Counted from the first letter of the stretch, positions 34,801-43,441 are shown. The stretch: DNA of 64,000 nt from Bosea vaviloviae (GCF_001741865.1 NZ_CP017147.1:5943001-6007000); one strand, 5' to 3'. Translations and numbers: made by a program. The notes: generated by a model not told the origin, from the sequence alone.

Positions 34801-35901
34801 CAATTCGCCCTGCTCGCCGGGGCCGACCAGCTGCATCGCCTCATTGACGATATAGGCGGTGTAGTTGGCGATCGGCTGCCCGATCGTCACGACCTCGCCC
34901 GGCCTGACCTCGGCCGCGGTCGCGACCACGGTCGCCTCGGTCGGGCCATAGGTGTTGAGGATGCGCCGTCCCGGCTGCGACCATTTCTGGACGATCGCCG
35001 GCGGCAGGGCCTCGCCGCCGAGCAGGATCAGCCTGAGCGAAGGCACGTCCGAGGACAGGATGCCGAGCAGGGTCGGCACCGTGTCGATCACGGTCACGCC
35101 GGCCTCGGTCAGCAGAGCCGGGAGTTTTTCCGCATCGCCCATGGTCTCGGGGCTCGCAACATAGAGAGCCGCGCCGACCAGATAGGGCGTCCAGATCTCC
35201 TCCATCGACAGGTCGAAGGCGACCGAAGCGCCCTGGAACACGACGTCGTCGGGACCGAAGCCGTAGAAGGCGTTCCCCGAGCGCAGGAAATGGCAGATAT
35301 TGCGATGGCTGATGACGATCGCCTTGGGCGTACCCGTCGAGCCGGAGGTGTAGATCAGATAGGCGGGGTGGTCCTTGCTCAGGCCGACTGCCCGCGCCGG
35401 CATCTCGGCGCCGTCGTCGCGAGCCGCCAGATCCTCGGGGCTCCAGACCGTGCGGCCCGTGCCCGCTGCCCTGCTCTGCCAATCCGCGGAGGTGACGAGG
35501 CCCTTGGCCTCGGCGTCCTTCAGGCAAACGGCGATCCGCTCCACCGGCGCCTCGGCGTCGAACGGCACCCAGGCCGCGCCTGAACGCGTGATCGCGATCT
35601 GCGTGATCAGGAGATCGATGCCGCGCGGCATCCACAGGCCGACCATGTCGCCGGGACCGACGCCCGCCAGGGCCAGGCCCCGCGCCTGCCGCCCTGCGGC
35701 GGCCCAGACCTCGGCATAGCTCAAACGTCGCGCGCCATCGCGCAAGGCCGTCTCGCCGCCGCGCGCTGCGACGGTCGCGGCGAAGATGTCGCCCAGCACC
35801 TCGTCTCGGATCAGATCCGGGCGCTTCTCGCCCGCCAGGGTCGCGAGCGGCTGCGCGCCCATCACGGCCGTCTTTGCCGACAAATTGCTGATGTCGTTCA
35901 T
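31888..35901 (-). CDS. Membrane-bound single-module NRPS of the Pls/PosA type (poly-amino-acid synthetase-like)
   Basis: The 1337-residue protein has an adenylation domain (about 35-520; YTSGSTGTPK, TYGPTEAT, YRSGDAV, GRIDDQIKIRG, GK512VDRK), a carrier domain with phosphopantetheine Ser570 in DLGGHSLL, then three repeated units each with two membrane helices (about 633-697, 868-938, 1122-1178) and a left-handed beta-helix-like hexapeptide region. There is no canonical condensation or thioesterase domain. This A-T-six-helix, triple C-like layout is that of epsilon-poly-L-lysine synthetase. The product is probably a homopolymer or short oligomer made at the membrane. By eye the A-domain pocket is D230 L231 E234 D273 I292 L294 T317 V325 V326 K512. 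The extra acidic residues favour a basic amino acid, as inference. No tailoring genes adjoin it. Confidence 0.92.
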   Translation of the reverse strand: MNDISNLSAKTAVMGAQPLATLAGEKRPDLIRDEVLGDIFAATVAARGGETALRDGARRLSYAEVWAAAGRQARGLALAGVGPGDMVGLWMPRGIDLLITQIAITRSGAAWVPFDAEAPVERIAVCLKDAEAKGLVTSADWQSRAAGTGRTVWSPEDLAARDDGAEMPARAVGLSKDHPAYLIYTSGSTGTPKAIVISHRNICHFLRSGNAFYGFGPDDVVFQGASVAFDLSMEEIWTPYLVGAALYVASPETMGDAEKLPALLTEAGVTVIDTVPTLLGILSSDVPSLRLILLGGEALPPAIVQKWSQPGRRILNTYGPTEATVVATAAEVRPGEVVTIGQPIANYTAYIVNEAMQLVGPGEQGELLIGGPGVAKGYHGRPELTAEKFIANPFGGIDDPVLYRSGDAVSLDADSNIVFHGRIDDQIKIRGFRVELGEIESKLADEPGVNQAAVVLRSDDEIERLVAFVVAEPGVAVDGAALRAALRDKLPPYMVPAHFEAVGSLPRMVSGKVDRKMLKAAPLTAPSAAGEQEPPRNATEAALLDAAKRVLGAASLPLDADFFLDLGGHSLLAARFISIVRETPAYAGITLQDVYGARTLRGMAALLDGRGIAEVQDLSFTPPPFLRRFLCGLAQAVVLPIIIGLSTAQWLGIFVTYMIMSGEDLSLTGQVFALLGVYVAITIVTGLIAIALKWIVLGRTKPGVYPLWGVYYFRWWFAARVAGLVHIKWLQGTPVMRFYWRLLGAKVGRDVIISDYEAGAIDLIEIGEGTALGSKTTFANGEAIGDKLILGKISIGKDVSAGASVVFGHGSVIGDHAEICDLSAIPPGTHVGEAEIWDGTPARKTGMVDLASLPPQAQASTRRRAAMTAFYIAMLIVLPPVSLLPIFPAFWLFDQIDDWVASWSEISYLWYLPILTWPTAIGLIAFTVLLMAGLRWVILPRVTSGSYSIHSGFYARKWTVALATEVTLETLSSLFATIYMRAWYRIMGARIGQGAEISTNLSGRYDLTGIGAGNFIADEVVFGDEDMRRGYMRLDMTRTGDQVFVGNDAVVPPGAVIPDRVLIGIKSKPPANELMQAGDTWFGSPPIRLPTRQKVDLGADWTYKPSLRKQFARGAFEALHTSFPAMLFITFGTIAVDLVLQREINHQDWLGLAVSFTAVAMVIAITQALICAAIKWLMMGVYRPVMKPMWSWWAMRTEAVAVLYWGLGGKVLFDYLRGTPFLPWFLMLFGAKFGKGCWLDTTDITEFDCVKMGDFCTINAHSALQTHLYEDRVMKVGRVHLGKGVCVGAGATVLYDTHVGDYAQIGLLTVIMKGENLPAHTRWEGAPAVPAKAPAGH

Positions 35902-36172
35902 CGCGCCCCGCTGCGCTCAGAACCACGACATCCCGGAGCGAGGCGGAAAGCACCCTCGAACCAGGCACTCGCACCCCTGCGACGCACCTTCATAAAAACA
36001 CGGGTGAGCCACACCCCCCGATGCGCTTTTCCCGCTGTGCCTTCCGGCCGAACATGCCGTCGCCGCACGAAACTGCCTTAGCAGAACGACCTTGCCAAAC
36101 CATGACTGAACCCGTGATGAACGCCTCGGTTCCACCACGCGGCCGTTGCAGCAGCCTAATCCCGCAGCGCTT
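35902..36172. other. Intergenic stretch upstream of the NRPS gene
   Basis: About 270 bases that must hold the NRPS promoter. No gene, strong palindrome or riboswitch is recognised. The histidine-phosphatase gene ends at its right border on the same strand. Confidence 0.5.
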
Positions 36173-36781
36173 TTAGAGCCAGTCGGCCTGATTGCCCGAC
36201 ACGACAAGGATCTTGCCCTGCCAGATATCGACGAGCGCGGCTTTCTGCGAAGACACCGCCCCAACCAGCGCCAGGACGGCGCGCGCGATGCCGCCATGGC
36301 TGACGATAACCGTCTCGCGCTGCAGCTCCTCCAGCACGGGCCTGATGCGCTCGGCGAGCATCCGGTAGCTCTCGCCGCCTGGCGGGACGAAGCCCCATTT
36401 GTCGCGCTCGCGCATCTGCGCCTGTTCGCGCTCGCTCTTGCGGATCTCGCGCCAGGTGAAGCCTTCCCAATCGCCGAAGGTCAGCTCGCGCAAGCGTCCG
36501 TCGATACGGTAGGCCCCAGGCTCCAGCTGCAACTGGCCGCGCAGGATGTCCATGGTCTCGCGCGCACGCTCCATCGGCGAGGCAACATAGTCGAACGCCG
36601 CGAAATCCGGTGCCAGGGCCTTCAGCCGCTCGGCCGCTTCTGCGGCCTGCGTCCGCCCCAGAGCGTTGAGCGGGATGTCCTGGGCGCCCTGCAGGCGGCC
36701 TTCGCGATTCCACTCGGTTTCGCCGTGGCGAATGAGAATGAGCCGTTGCGGGAGCGTGATCGGGACCATGTGGGCGCTCAT
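36173..36781 (-). CDS. Histidine phosphatase family protein (phosphoglycerate mutase-like)
   Basis: The 202-residue protein has the phosphohistidine motif LILIRHGETEWNREGRLQG, ASPMERARETMDIL, the acid residue in RELTFGDWEG and the second catalytic histidine in VIVSHGGIARA. It is of the GpmB/CobC-like branch and may be a general phosphatase rather than a glycolytic mutase. ATG 36781 or ATG 36769 could be the start; a long upstream extension lacks conservation and overlaps the divergent folP promoter. Confidence 0.88.
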   Translation of the reverse strand: MSAHMVPITLPQRLILIRHGETEWNREGRLQGAQDIPLNALGRTQAAEAAERLKALAPDFAAFDYVASPMERARETMDILRGQLQLEPGAYRIDGRLRELTFGDWEGFTWREIRKSEREQAQMRERDKWGFVPPGGESYRMLAERIRPVLEELQRETVIVSHGGIARAVLALVGAVSSQKAALVDIWQGKILVVSGNQADWL

Positions 36782-36920
36782 GCACGCTGGCGCTTTGCCC
36801 GTCAAAGTCCCTCGCGGGCGGCGGTCATGCGTCGCAGCCATGGCAAGCGCCGTCGCTTTCTGTTGGCCGCGGCCCGATGCGCCGTATATAGGCGGCTCTT
36901 CGCTGCTGCAGCAGGTTTGA

Positions 36921-37778
36921 ATGTCCCTGGCTCTCATCTTGCCCGATGGCCATAGCCTCGCCCTCGATGCGAGGCCGCTGATCATGGGCGTCGTCAACAT
37001 CACGCCCGATTCCTTCTCCGATGGCGGCCTGCTCGCCAATGCGGAGGAGGCGATCGCCCATGGCCTCACTTTGGCGATGGAGGGGGCTGCCATCATCGAT
37101 GTCGGCGGGGAATCGACCCGGCCGGGCCATGCCGCCATCGACGCCGCGACCGAGATCGCGCGGGTGCGGCCCGTGGTCGCGGGTCTCGCCAACGCGCTTT
37201 CGCTACCGGTCTCGATCGACACCTGGAAGGCCGAAGTCGCCGAGGCCGCGCTGAGCGCGGGTGCTGCCATCGTCAACGATGTCTGGGGCGCTCAGCGCGA
37301 GCCCGCCATCGCCGAGGTCGCGGCGCGCTACGGCGCGCCCATGGTCCTGATGCACAACCGCGACACGGTCGATCCCGACATCGACATCTTCGACGACGTG
37401 CTGCGCTTCCTGGAGCGCTCCATCGCCATCGCCACCTCGGCGGGAGTGCCGCACAGCCAGATCGTCGTCGATCCCGGCATCGGCTTCGGCAAGGCCCCAG
37501 CGCAGAACCTCGCCTTGATCCGCGATCTCGGCCGCCTGAAGGAACTGGGCTGCCCGATCCTGCTCGGGGCCTCGCGTAAATCGATGATCGGCCAGATCAC
37601 CGGCCAGAAGATCGCCGCCGAGCGCGTCGCCGGCAGCATCAGCAGCCATCTCTATGGCGTCTCGCAGGGCGCGGCCATCATCCGCGCCCATGACGTGCGC
37701 GCCCATAACGAGGCGCTCCAAGTCTGGGCCGCCATCGCCAATTCCGCCAGCCTGAACTCCGCAAAGGGCGCCCCGTGA
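36921..37778 (+). CDS. folP: Dihydropteroate synthase
   Basis: The 285-residue enzyme joins 6-hydroxymethyl-dihydropterin pyrophosphate with p-aminobenzoate in folate synthesis and is the sulfonamide target. Motifs: MGVVNITPDSFSDGG at the pterin site, DVGGESTRPG, VNDVWGAQ, VDPGIGFGK and ILLGASRKS. It leads a folP-folB-folK operon; its stop overlaps the folB GTG start by four bases. Confidence 0.97.
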   Translation: MSLALILPDGHSLALDARPLIMGVVNITPDSFSDGGLLANAEEAIAHGLTLAMEGAAIIDVGGESTRPGHAAIDAATEIARVRPVVAGLANALSLPVSIDTWKAEVAEAALSAGAAIVNDVWGAQREPAIAEVAARYGAPMVLMHNRDTVDPDIDIFDDVLRFLERSIAIATSAGVPHSQIVVDPGIGFGKAPAQNLALIRDLGRLKELGCPILLGASRKSMIGQITGQKIAAERVAGSISSHLYGVSQGAAIIRAHDVRAHNEALQVWAAIANSASLNSAKGAP

Positions 37779-38149
37779 GCGAAACCGGCAGCATTCTGAT
37801 CGAGAAGCTCGATATCTACGCCTATCACGGCTTCTTCTCGGAGGAAGAGCGGCTCGGGCAGCGCTTCACGCTCGACCTCCTGCTGGAGACCGATCTGCGC
37901 TCCTCGGCGATCAGCGACAGCCTCGCCGACACGGTGAATTACGGCAAGGTCGTCGGTGTGGTGACGGAAGCCTTCACCGCCAAGCGCTTCAACCTCCTGG
38001 AAGCAGCGGCGCGCGCCGTGGCGATGGCAGTGCTCGACGGCTTTCCCCCGGTGAGCCGCGTCGAGGTCACCCTGCGCAAGCCCGCCCCGCCGATCCATGC
38101 CACGCTCGCCAGCGTCGGCATCAAGCTGAGCTACCAGCGTGGCGATTGA
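37775..38149 (+). CDS. folB: Dihydroneopterin aldolase
   Basis: The 124-residue protein converts dihydroneopterin to 6-hydroxymethyl-dihydropterin. The YAYHGFFSEEERLGQRF segment, VNYGKVV and the closing LRKPAPPI with the catalytic lysine are typical. It starts with GTG at 37775 inside the folP stop and overlaps folK by 11 bases, so the three genes are translationally coupled. Confidence 0.95.
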   Translation: MSETGSILIEKLDIYAYHGFFSEEERLGQRFTLDLLLETDLRSSAISDSLADTVNYGKVVGVVTEAFTAKRFNLLEAAARAVAMAVLDGFPPVSRVEVTLRKPAPPIHATLASVGIKLSYQRGD

Positions 38150-38651
38150 GGCCGCACTCGGGCTCGGCGGCAATCTCGGCGACCCGGTCGCAGCCTTCGC
38201 GGCGGCGCTGGAGGCACTGGAACACCAACCGACGATCAGGCTGATGCGCCTGTCCTCGGTCTGGCGCACCGCGCCTTGGGGCAAGCTCGACCAGCCCGAA
38301 TTCCTCAACATGGCGGTGCTGATCGAGACGGATCTCCCGGCGGATGAACTGCTGGCGCTGTGCCTGTCCGTAGAGCGCGAGAACGGCCGCGAGCGCAGCG
38401 AGCGCTGGGGACCGCGCACGCTCGACATCGACATTCTGAGCTATGGCGATGTCGAGATCGACCAGCCCGGCCTGCAGGTGCCGCATCCGCGCCTGGCCGA
38501 GCGCGCCTTCGCCCTGGCGCCGCTGGCGGAGATCGCGCCCATGCTGGCAATCGGCGGCCAGACCGCGGCCGAGCTCCGCGACAGGCTCGCCGACCCCACC
38601 GTCCGGCGGGACGCGGAAGCGACCGAGCGCTTGCGCAGCGCGCTGGACTAG
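38139..38651 (+). CDS. folK: 2-amino-4-hydroxy-6-hydroxymethyldihydropteridine pyrophosphokinase
   Basis: The 170-residue enzyme transfers pyrophosphate from ATP to hydroxymethyl-dihydropterin, the step before folP. It shows LGLGGNLGDP, RTAPWGKLDQPEFLN, ERWGPRTLDIDIL with the metal-binding aspartates, and VPHPRLAERAF. It starts with GTG at 38139. It is the last gene of the folate operon. Confidence 0.96.
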   Translation: MAIEAALGLGGNLGDPVAAFAAALEALEHQPTIRLMRLSSVWRTAPWGKLDQPEFLNMAVLIETDLPADELLALCLSVERENGRERSERWGPRTLDIDILSYGDVEIDQPGLQVPHPRLAERAFALAPLAEIAPMLAIGGQTAAELRDRLADPTVRRDAEATERLRSALD

Positions 38652-38815
38652 AGGTTGCGAGGAACAATGCAGTGCTCGGCGCGCTTGGCAGCCCTTGCGA
38701 CGATTAACCGTCATCCAACGCTCGCGCGTGACCGACGTTGCGTCATCCCGATCATAGGCGCAGGAGAACAGCGCTGCAGGCGACAAGACAGAGCCTGGCC
38801 TGAAAGAACCCCACT

Positions 38816-39307
38816 ATGACAGTCGCTCGTCCTCTCGCTGCGGTCATCGCCGCGCTTCTCATGATCGCGCCGGCCTTCGCGAAGAACTTCGCGGTCCCGA
38901 CCAAGAACCCGGCCGTCACCATCACCGTTCCCAACGACTGGAAGACCCAGGAGATCGACCACGGCTATTCCGCCCGCCCGCAGGATGAGGCGGTGTTCTT
39001 CTCGGTCGAGTTTGCCGATGCGCGCAACATCGACAAGATGCTCGCCAACAACGATGCTTGGATGAAGGACAACAAGATCAAGAAGGTCGAGCCGATCAAG
39101 GCCGAAGCGCCCTTGAACGGCATCCCGGCCACGATCTTCCAGTACCGCACCACCGACGGCAACGGCCCGACCAAGGTCGACTTCATCCTGCTGCCCGCCG
39201 GCGAAAACCGCATGATCATGCTGACCGTCTGGGGCTCCGATGAGGAGCGCGAGACGCATGGCCGGGAGCTCGATGCGATATTCGGAAGCATCACGGCGAT
39301 CAACTGA
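38816..39307 (+). CDS. Secreted hypothetical protein (PsbP/DUF1795-like size and pattern)
   Basis: The 163-residue product has a signal peptide (AAVIAALLMIAPAFA) and a mature part with VTITVPNDWKTQEID, FFSVEFADARN and a final AIFGSITAIN. This pattern of a short beta-rich domain ending in an IxxSI-type strand resembles small exported PsbP-like/DUF1795 proteins, but the match is by impression only. It ends 100 bases before convergent fabI, with a strong hairpin between. Confidence 0.72.
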   Translation: MTVARPLAAVIAALLMIAPAFAKNFAVPTKNPAVTITVPNDWKTQEIDHGYSARPQDEAVFFSVEFADARNIDKMLANNDAWMKDNKIKKVEPIKAEAPLNGIPATIFQYRTTDGNGPTKVDFILLPAGENRMIMLTVWGSDEERETHGRELDAIFGSITAIN

Positions 39308-39322
39308 ACGCCATGCCCCAAG

Positions 39323-39358
39323 CGCTACCGGCCCAGGGCAAGCCCTGAGCCGGTAGCG
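39323..39358. terminator. Hairpin between convergent genes, possible bidirectional terminator
   Basis: The outer arms CGCTACCGGC and GCCGGTAGCG enclose inner arms AGGGC and GCCCT with a two-base loop, giving a long GC-rich stem 16 bases after the upstream stop. No long T-run follows, so it is a probable but unproven terminator for both the secreted-protein gene and fabI. Confidence 0.55.
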
Positions 39359-39407
39359 GTCCGCGATACGATCGACGGGGAAATTTTAGGGCTGGACGGC
39401 CGCCCGC

Positions 39408-40250
39408 TCACTCGCTGCGTTCGAGCGAGATATCAGGCGCGGTCGGCACCTTCATGCCGACGACGTGATAGCCCGCATCGACATGCAGGATCTCGCCGGT
39501 GATGCCGCGCGACATGTCGGAGACCAGGAAGACGGCGGTCTCGCCGACCTCCTCGATCGTCACGGTGCGGCGCAGCGGCGAGTTATATTCGTTCCAGCGC
39601 AGGATGTAGCGGAAATCGCCGATGCCCGACGCCGCCAGCGTCTTGATCGGTCCAGCCGAGATCGCGTTGACGCGGATCTTCGAGGGGCCGAGATCGGCGG
39701 CGAGATATTGCACGCTCGCCTCGAGCGCGGCCTTGGCGACGCCCATGACGTTATAATGCGGCATCCACTTCTCGGCGCCGTAATAGGTCAGCGTCAGCAT
39801 GGCGCCGCCATCGCTCATCAGCTTCTCCGCGCGCTGTGTCACAGCGGTGAAGGAGTAGCAGGAGATCAGCAGCGACTTGGTGAAGTTCGCCTCGCTGGTC
39901 TCGACATAGCGGCCGGTCAATTCGTCCTTGTCGGAAAAGGCGATGCAGTGGACGACGAAATCGAGCTTGCCCCAGAGCTTCTCGATCTCGGCGAAGACGG
40001 CATCGATCGAGGCCGAATCGGTGACGTCGCAATGGCCGACGACATGGCCGCCGAGCTCTTTCGCCAGAGGCTCGACGCGCTTCTTCAGCGCATCGCCCTG
40101 ATAGGTGAAGGCGAGTTCCGCGCCGGCGTCGGCGGCGGCCTTGGCAATGCCCCAGGCGATCGAACGGTTGTTGGCGACACCCATCACGAGGCCGCGCTTG
40201 CCCTTGAGCAGATTGGCGGTCGGAAGGGCGGCGGTGATGGCGTCAGGCAT
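39408..40250 (-). CDS. fabI: Enoyl-[acyl-carrier-protein] reductase (NADH), FabI type
   Basis: The 280-residue SDR-fold enzyme reduces enoyl-ACP in fatty acid elongation. FabI features are GLVMGVANNRSIAWGIAKA, the HCIAFSDKDELTGRY segment, the catalytic YNVMGVAK (Tyr-x6-Lys) and NAISAGPIKTLAASGI. These distinguish it from FabG-type reductases. It follows the DnaJ gene on the same strand with a 139-base gap. Confidence 0.95.
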   Translation of the reverse strand: MPDAITAALPTANLLKGKRGLVMGVANNRSIAWGIAKAAADAGAELAFTYQGDALKKRVEPLAKELGGHVVGHCDVTDSASIDAVFAEIEKLWGKLDFVVHCIAFSDKDELTGRYVETSEANFTKSLLISCYSFTAVTQRAEKLMSDGGAMLTLTYYGAEKWMPHYNVMGVAKAALEASVQYLAADLGPSKIRVNAISAGPIKTLAASGIGDFRYILRWNEYNSPLRRTVTIEEVGETAVFLVSDMSRGITGEILHVDAGYHVVGMKVPTAPDISLERSE

Positions 40251-40286
40251 CGGAGACCCTGGAACGAAACAAAAGGAGGGGTCTCA

Positions 40287-40323
40287 TAGAACAGGACGCA
40301 GGAAAGTGGAAACCAGTTTTCGA
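40287..40323. repeat. Degenerate half-copy of the two-hairpin repeat
   Basis: The sequence AGAACAGGACGCAGGAAAGTGG followed by AAACCAGTTTTCG resembles hairpin 1 of the composite repeats (AGAGCAGGATGCGAAAAAGTGG, ACCGGTTTTCG), but the second hairpin is missing and arm pairing is poor. It is probably a decayed element, located upstream of the fabI start. Confidence 0.55.
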
Positions 40324-40389
40324 CAGTTGCGGCGCTTCGATGGCCGGGGCAAGCCCGCGCGCTCTGGTCAAGAGCGCGAGCGCAACCGC

Positions 40390-41304
40390 TTACGTCGTGC
40401 GCGCCTTCATCAGGGCGGTCAGCTCGTCATCGCTCGCGGGCATCTCGATGTCGATGGCGACGAAGAGGTCGCCGACCGCGCCCTTCTCCCCCTTCAGCCC
40501 CTTGCCGCGCAGGCGGAATTGCCGGGCCGTCCCGGTCAGGGGTGGAATCGTCATCTCGACCGCGCCCGTCAGCGTCGGCACATGCAGCGGGCCGCCAAGC
40601 ACCGCCTTGGCCAGCGCCACCGGCACGCGGGTACGCAGATCATTACCCTCGACCGTGAAGCGTGGATCGGGCTTGATCTTGATCGTCATCATCACGTCGC
40701 CGGCCTCGCCCGAATGCGGGTCGACCTGGCCGAGACCGCGCAGCCGCATGACCTTGCCGTCGGCGACGCCCTCGGGGATCGTGACCTCGACCTCGCGCCC
40801 GCCCGGCAGCCGGACGCGACGCGACGCGCCCGCAACCGCCTGCGCCAGCGTCACCTCCAGCGTAAAACTCTGCTCCGGCGGCTTCTGCGCCTCCGGCTTG
40901 GCCCGGGCGCCACGCCGCGCCGCATCGCCGAAGAGCGAGCCAAAGATATCGGCCGGATCGAAGCCGGCATCATGCCCGCCGCGGCCGAAGGGCTGGCCTC
41001 CGCCCTGGCCGAAATTGAATTCGAAGCCCCCGGCGCGGCCGCCGCGCCCGGCGCCCATTCCCTCGAAGCCAGCGAATTTGGGCTTGCCATCGGCATCGAT
41101 CTCGCCGCGGTCGAACTGCTTGCGCTTGGCCTCGTCGCCGAGGATCTCATAGGCGCCGTTGAGCTCGGCGAAGCGGTCCTGCGCCTTGGGATCGTCCCGG
41201 TTGCGATCGGGATGCAGATCCTTGGCCCGCTTCCGGTAAGCCTTCTTGATCTCGTCCTCTTTGGCCGACCGGGCGACGCCCAGAACCTGATACGGATCGC
41301 GCAT
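40390..41304 (-). CDS. DnaJ-like co-chaperone, type II (CbpA-like, no zinc fingers)
   Basis: The 304-residue protein has a J domain ([14 protein letters not shown] with the HPD motif), a Gly/Phe-rich linker (about 85-130) and a DnaJ C-terminal substrate-binding domain with [16 protein letters not shown] and RLRGKGLKG. There are no CxxCxGxG zinc repeats, so it is the CbpA/type II kind that stimulates a DnaK-family chaperone. No dnaK is nearby. Confidence 0.93.
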   Translation of the reverse strand: MRDPYQVLGVARSAKEDEIKKAYRKRAKDLHPDRNRDDPKAQDRFAELNGAYEILGDEAKRKQFDRGEIDADGKPKFAGFEGMGAGRGGRAGGFEFNFGQGGGQPFGRGGHDAGFDPADIFGSLFGDAARRGARAKPEAQKPPEQSFTLEVTLAQAVAGASRRVRLPGGREVEVTIPEGVADGKVMRLRGLGQVDPHSGEAGDVMMTIKIKPDPRFTVEGNDLRTRVPVALAKAVLGGPLHVPTLTGAVEMTIPPLTGTARQFRLRGKGLKGEKGAVGDLFVAIDIEMPASDDELTALMKARTT

Positions 41305-41450
41305 TCATAGACCCCATTCGCATAGCGGACGCTGCCAGGCGGCCGCGTGCCGCCAGCAGCCTTCCGCCAACAACCCGATATCTGGGAACGGTGTGGCCTG
41401 AACGCAACATCCCGCGCAAAGATCGCGATCGACGATCGTCGACCCGCCGC

Positions 41451-41912
41451 TCAGGTCAGGCCTTTCCAGGGCTGGACGTCCTTGACCGCCCAGTCGCCGC
41501 CCGAGGGACGACAGGCCGTGCCTTGCAGCTTGGCCGGCTTGGCCTGCATCTGGACGCTGGCGATGAAGGCGCGGCAAATCTCGTCGGAACGCAGGAACGG
41601 GCTACCGACGGGGATAAAGGAGCCCTTGATGCCACTCTGGGGATTGTCCCAGGACACCGCCGCGCCATTGCCTTGCGGGTCGAGCGCCACCGCCATCGCG
41701 CCATCGGCCCGGCGCATGTCCTCAGGTCCCAGATCGGAGGCGAGCGAGGCGAGCGCTCCGCCCTTGGCGGGGCTCTGTATCGGCGGGATCGAGGATGTCG
41801 TGGCGACCTCGTCCTCGCTCTTGGAGGACAATCCCAGGATCGGGAACGAGACCGAGCAGCCGCCGCTGAACAAGGCCAGCCCGATTGCCCCGCCGACCAT
41901 GACCGAACGCAT
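41451..41912 (-). CDS. RT0821/Lpp0805-family surface lipoprotein
   Basis: The 153-residue product has a lipoprotein signal with the lipobox FSGGC and a C-terminal domain typical of RT0821/Lpp0805 proteins: [19 protein letters not shown], a [10 protein letters not shown] segment and [15 protein letters not shown]. Function is unknown; such proteins are found across alphaproteobacteria. ATG 41912 gives a normal signal peptide; a longer frame to 41990 and a shorter start at 41900 are possible. It is divergent from pdxH. Confidence 0.82.
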   Translation of the reverse strand: MRSVMVGGAIGLALFSGGCSVSFPILGLSSKSEDEVATTSSIPPIQSPAKGGALASLASDLGPEDMRRADGAMAVALDPQGNGAAVSWDNPQSGIKGSFIPVGSPFLRSDEICRAFIASVQMQAKPAKLQGTACRPSGGDWAVKDVQPWKGLT

Positions 41913-42038
41913 GGATGCATAGCGCGCAGGAGGGCTTTGGATCGCCCCCGCCGCTGCCCTATACAGACTTGCTCTCACACCCCAAATCACAGATCGCGCT
42001 CGCCCGACGCCTACCTAGAACCAGCAAGGATTAAGCAC

Positions 42039-42653
42039 GTGGAACGGTTAACGACCGGTGACTTTACCCAGGCGGATGAGCCATTCGCTCTGTTCCATGA
42101 CTGGCTGCAGGAGGCGACGAAGTCCGAACCGAACGATCCCACCGGCATGGCGCTGTCGACGGTCGACGCCGACGGCATGCCCAATAGCCGCATGGTGCTG
42201 CTGAAGGGCTATGATGCGGACGGCTTCGTCTTCTACACCAACACCGAAAGCCAGAAGGGGCAGGAGCTGCTCGGCCAGGGCAAGGCGGCGGCGCTCTTCC
42301 ACTGGAAGAGCCTGCGCCGGCAGGTCCGGATTCGCGGCCCGGTTTCGCTGGTGACGGAGGCCGAGGCCGACGCCTATTTCCAGTCGCGCCCGCGCGACAG
42401 CCGCATCGGCGCCTGGGCCTCGCAGCAGTCCCGCCCCCTGGAAAGCCGCTTTGCGCTGGAGAAGGCGGTCGCGAGCTATGCTGCGAAATTCGGCCTGGGC
42501 ACGATCCCGCGGCCGCCGCATTGGACCGGCTTCCGGATCGAGCCCGTCTATATCGAGTTCTGGCGCGACGGCGCATTCCGTCTGCATGATCGCGTCGTGT
42601 TCCGCCGCCCCTCGGCAGCCGAGCCCTGGTCGCGCACGCGCCTCTACCCCTGA
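42039..42653 (+). CDS. pdxH: Pyridoxamine 5'-phosphate oxidase
   Basis: The 204-residue FMN enzyme oxidises pyridoxine or pyridoxamine phosphate to PLP. It shows [73 protein letters not shown] and the final RTRLYP. GTG 42039 is chosen because AAGGA lies about ten bases upstream and the family start fits; the open frame upstream is non-conserved. PLP is needed by the two class III aminotransferases in this window. Confidence 0.96.
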   Translation: MERLTTGDFTQADEPFALFHDWLQEATKSEPNDPTGMALSTVDADGMPNSRMVLLKGYDADGFVFYTNTESQKGQELLGQGKAAALFHWKSLRRQVRIRGPVSLVTEAEADAYFQSRPRDSRIGAWASQQSRPLESRFALEKAVASYAAKFGLGTIPRPPHWTGFRIEPVYIEFWRDGAFRLHDRVVFRRPSAAEPWSRTRLYP

Positions 42654-42664
42654 GGATAATCTCC

Positions 42665-43441
42665 ATGGCGATGCCAAAATTCGATTTTCCCAAGACCGAG
42701 GCCGGCAACCGCCCGGTCATGCTGCTGACGGGCGCCAGCCGTGGCATCGGCCATGCGACCGTGATGCAGTTCGCCATGGCGGGCTGGCGCATCCTGTCCT
42801 GCTCGCGCCAGGCCTTTTCCGACAAATGCCCCTGGCCCTCGGGCGCCGCTGATCACGTCCAGATCGATCTCGGCGACCCCGAAGACACGATGCGCGGCAT
42901 CGCCGAGATCAAGAAGCGCTTGGCCGCCGAGGGCGGCAAGCTCAACGCGCTGGTCAACAATGCCGGTATTTCGCCCAAGGGGCCGCAGGGCGGCCGGCTC
43001 GGCGCCGCGACGACCTCCTTCAACGACTGGCACAAGGTCTTCCAGGTCAATTTCTTCGCGCCGATCATGCTGGCACGCGGCCTGCTCGACGAATTGACGA
43101 CGGCCAAGGGCGCGATCGTCAACGTGACCTCGATTGCCGGCTCACGCGTCCACCCCTTCGCGGGTGCGGCTTACGCCACCTCCAAGGCCGCGCTCGCCAG
43201 CCTGACCCGCGAGATGGCCGCCGATTTCGGGCCGCTCGGCATCCGCGTGAACTCGATCTCACCGGGTGAAATCGACACCGCCATCCTTTCGCCCGGCACG
43301 GAGAAGATCGTCGCGACCCTGCCGCTGCAGCGCCTCGGCAAGACCGACGAGGTCGCCAAGGCGATCTATTTCCTCTGCACCGACTCCTCGAGCTATGTCA
43401 CGGGCTCCGAGCTCCACATCAATGGCGGGCAGCACGTGTGA
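42665..43441 (+). CDS. SDR-family oxidoreductase
   Basis: The 258-residue Rossmann protein has TGASRGIG at the NAD(P) site, NNAGIS, the catalytic triad Ser (NVTSIAG) and YATSK, and NSISPGEIDTAILSPG. It starts 11 bases after pdxH and its stop overlaps the next GTG start, so it belongs to a pdxH-SDR-NUDIX-TIGR02301 operon. Substrate unknown. Confidence 0.93.
   Translation: MAMPKFDFPKTEAGNRPVMLLTGASRGIGHATVMQFAMAGWRILSCSRQAFSDKCPWPSGAADHVQIDLGDPEDTMRGIAEIKKRLAAEGGKLNALVNNAGISPKGPQGGRLGAATTSFNDWHKVFQVNFFAPIMLARGLLDELTTAKGAIVNVTSIAGSRVHPFAGAAYATSKAALASLTREMAADFGPLGIRVNSISPGEIDTAILSPGTEKIVATLPLQRLGKTDEVAKAIYFLCTDSSSYVTGSELHINGGQHV

Noticed and set aside
32674-35583. A very long plus-strand open frame opposite the NRPS gene
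   Set aside because: It mirrors the codon pattern of the high-GC minus-strand gene, has no recognisable domain and a composition rich in Arg, Asp and Gly typical of antisense frames.
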